From Hirudinaria manillensis (Eukaryota > Annelida > Clitellata > Hirudinida > Hirudinidae), in contig CM067526.1 of assembly GCA_034509925.1 (NCBI GenBank), positions 6,769,001-6,833,000 on the forward strand: 64,000 nt of DNA, in the 5' to 3' direction. The notes under the pieces were generated by a model. That model ran no database searches. It worked only from the letters and a program-made list of their open reading frames with translations, and was not told the origin of the DNA. Below, piece by piece: positions 63,182 to 64,000 of the stretch. The translations under genes and the position numbers were made by a program. The first letter of the stretch is position 1; each line of letters begins with the position of its first letter.

Positions 63182-63195
63182 ATCACCATAGAGAC
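63182..63195. promoter_or_regulatory. X-box (RFX site) in the CCDC40 promoter, ATCACCATAGAGAC
   Basis: Perfect match to RYYNYYATRRNRAC on the plus strand, about 70 bp upstream of the CCDC40 start codon (63110-63112). X-boxes at this distance are typical of ciliary genes in several animals. Confidence 0.65.
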
Positions 63196-63728
63196 AGCCA
63201 AAACAAATGGAGCTTAGTGGCCATCGAATTTTTAAAATTCATGATAGTTGAAAAGTTTCAGATTTTTAATTTTGATTTTTGAGAAATCACTAACTTATTC
63301 ATATTGTATAAAAAATACTATATAATGATTCACTTCAGGGCAGAAGTTTTAAATGTTCAACTTTTAAAATCGCATAAATCAACCAAAAATGCAGAAAAAT
63401 TTCAAATAATTGTGAAGTATTTCAAGACTAAGATTATATTCAGTCGGAAATTATCGATCGATTGCGTCATTTATGGACTAATCGACAGATGTTAACAATA
63501 GCCGTTGGATGTATTTCCAAACTTAAAAACCAATTTTTGGTTTTTGTGACACTTAGAAGCGTTAAAGGTCGTGAAATTTTGTAAAATAAAAAAAAATAGA
63601 GTATGGTCTAGGTTCTAATTGTTTTGGAGAGCAATTTCGAACTAAACCATAAGGTTACTTTGTAATTTGATAAGAGGTGAAAGCCTGTTCGCTGACTGTA
63701 ACATAATTAATTAATTTGGCTTTCATAA

Positions 63729-63865
63729 ATGTGGAACTTCTTGTCTAGCTTTAAGTTTGAACACCATTTATCTTCCAGCAATCCGATAGAACCCCATAAA
63801 TTTCTCTCGTTAAACACAGAAGATGATGCAGAAGTACAAGAGATGCCAACTCCCACAGAATTTAA
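63729..63865 (+). CDS. Possible first coding exon of an unidentified gene running off the right edge
   Basis: From ATG 63729 the frame reads MWNFLSSFKFEHHLSSS, then NPIEPHKFLSLNTEDDAEV and QEMPTPTEF, ending at an AA|GTAAAT donor in phase 2 (45 codons plus two bases). Composition is protein-like rather than repeat-derived. It is divergent from CCDC40, with 616 bp between start codons. I do not recognise the family, and the rest would lie beyond 64000. Confidence 0.35.
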
Positions 63866-64000
63866 GTAAATCTAGAGACATTTCGCGATACAAGACACAC
63901 TTAATAAACTGGATTAGAATATTAAAAATATTCGTAAAGACGAAATAAGCAATCTTGAAAATATTTTTCTATGAAGACAATCAGTTAAACGATCAAGAAA

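Overview
The window is nuclear DNA from an AT-rich animal genome. The evidence is intron-split genes with GT-AG junctions and matching phases, metazoan protein families (PIG-T, TMA7, CCDC40, a rhodopsin-like receptor) and a CR1/L2-like LINE. CCDC40 implies motile cilia or flagella. The sequence does not name the phylum; an invertebrate bilaterian is my best guess. Nothing prokaryotic or organellar is visible.

Layout. 1-17730 is a rearranged tandem duplication. A minus-strand LRR/F-box-like gene and a plus-strand, single-exon PIG-T gene sit head to head. The pair occurs twice (1-3820 and about 5603-10472). The left PIG-T is cut at codon level by a join to a block (3821-5256) whose sister copy is 16281-17730. 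One 12.5 kb tandem duplication followed by a 5.9 kb deletion in the left unit explains all of this, and predicts that the left unit lost the PIG-T tail and TMA7. TMA7 (4 exons) follows the intact PIG-T. 17.7-35.3 kb shows no convincing gene. It is full of AAT, ATC/GTC, CGAA, GGAT and minisatellite arrays, a tRNA-like SINE fragment and several TGACGTCA octamers.

35301-42335 is a two-exon orphan GPCR whose 4.9 kb intron carries a nearly complete LINE. The receptor keeps the seven-helix frame, the TM3-ECL2 cysteines and the prolines of TM5/TM6, but lacks most class A activation residues (D2.50, R3.50, NPxxY) and has a loop of about 367 residues between TM5 and TM6. 42.4-51.4 kb is again mostly repeats. 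51503-58293 holds a predicted secreted cysteine-rich protein (5 or 4 exons, two alternative 3' ends). It converges on CCDC40 (58761-63112, minus strand, 14 exons, all phases closing to 944 aa). A possible gene start on the plus strand runs off the right edge.

Functionally, PIG-T belongs to the GPI transamidase in the ER, TMA7 to the translation machinery and CCDC40 to the axonemal ruler. They do not form a pathway. The most unusual items are the degenerate GPCR, the cysteine-rich secreted gene, the duplication/deletion structure, and repeated perfect X-box and CRE palindromes, including an X-box about 70 bp upstream of CCDC40.
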